NCBI GenBank assembly: GCA_003649665.1
Contig: QMSL01000099.1
Coordinates: 1-5,351, forward strand
Length of the DNA: 5,351 nucleotides
Direction: 5' to 3'
Source of the DNA: Thermoprotei archaeon
GTDB taxonomy: Archaea; Thermoproteota; Thermoprotei; QMSL01; B3-G16
This document shows, one piece after another, positions 5,319-5,351 of this stretch (position 1 is its first letter; the number at the start of each line of letters is the position of its first letter). The position numbers and the translations under genes are program-made. The notes beneath the pieces were generated by a model. That model did no database searches and had not been told where the DNA came from. It saw nothing but the letters and a program-made list of their open reading frames with translations.

Positions 5319-5351
5319 CCTATACGGCAATTAAGGACCCTATTTGAGAGG

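Noticed and set aside
5319..5351. Start of a divergent or upstream gene at the window edge
   Set aside because: Only 33 bases remain beyond the operator. They hold no identifiable start, motif or promoter.

Overview
The window looks like chromosomal DNA from a hyperthermophilic archaeon, most likely a crenarchaeon of the Desulfurococcales type. The signs are AT-rich promoters with archaeal TATA elements, GGTGA-type ribosome binding sites, codons rich in ATA, AGG and AGA, an archaeal WtpABC oxoanion transporter, and enzymes for di-myo-inositol phosphate, a solute largely restricted to organisms growing near or above 80 C. The species cannot be named from the sequence alone.

All six genes lie on the minus strand, so transcription runs from high to low coordinates. 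Two modules are visible. The first (5318 to 2715) is a compact tungstate/molybdate ABC transporter operon, wtpA-wtpB-wtpC, with overlapping genes (17 nt and 4 nt). It is preceded by a TATA box and a perfect 9-4-9 inverted repeat abutting that TATA box. The repeat is a good candidate operator for a metal-oxoanion regulator. The spacing suggests a leaderless mRNA starting at a GTG at 5264, not at a TTG further upstream.

The second module (2658 to 1) holds three enzymes that together make di-myo-inositol phosphate precursors. They are a CDP-alcohol phosphotransferase (probably di-myo-inositol-phosphate-phosphate synthase, DIPPS), a sugar-nucleotidyltransferase-fold enzyme (probably CTP:inositol-1-phosphate cytidylyltransferase, IPCT) and inositol-1-phosphate synthase (MIPS, cut by the window edge). 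MIPS converts glucose-6-phosphate to L-myo-inositol-1-phosphate. IPCT activates it to CDP-inositol. DIPPS joins CDP-inositol to a second inositol-1-phosphate. The phosphatase for the last step is not in the window. IPCT and DIPPS are separate genes here, whereas Archaeoglobus and the Thermococcales have them fused.

The non-coding stretches are short except for 834-1081, a 248-nt gap between IPCT and MIPS. It carries a TATA-like element and several small inverted and direct repeats but no convincing gene. No tRNA, rRNA, CRISPR array, insertion sequence or broken gene was seen. The plus-strand open frames are antisense shadows of these six genes.
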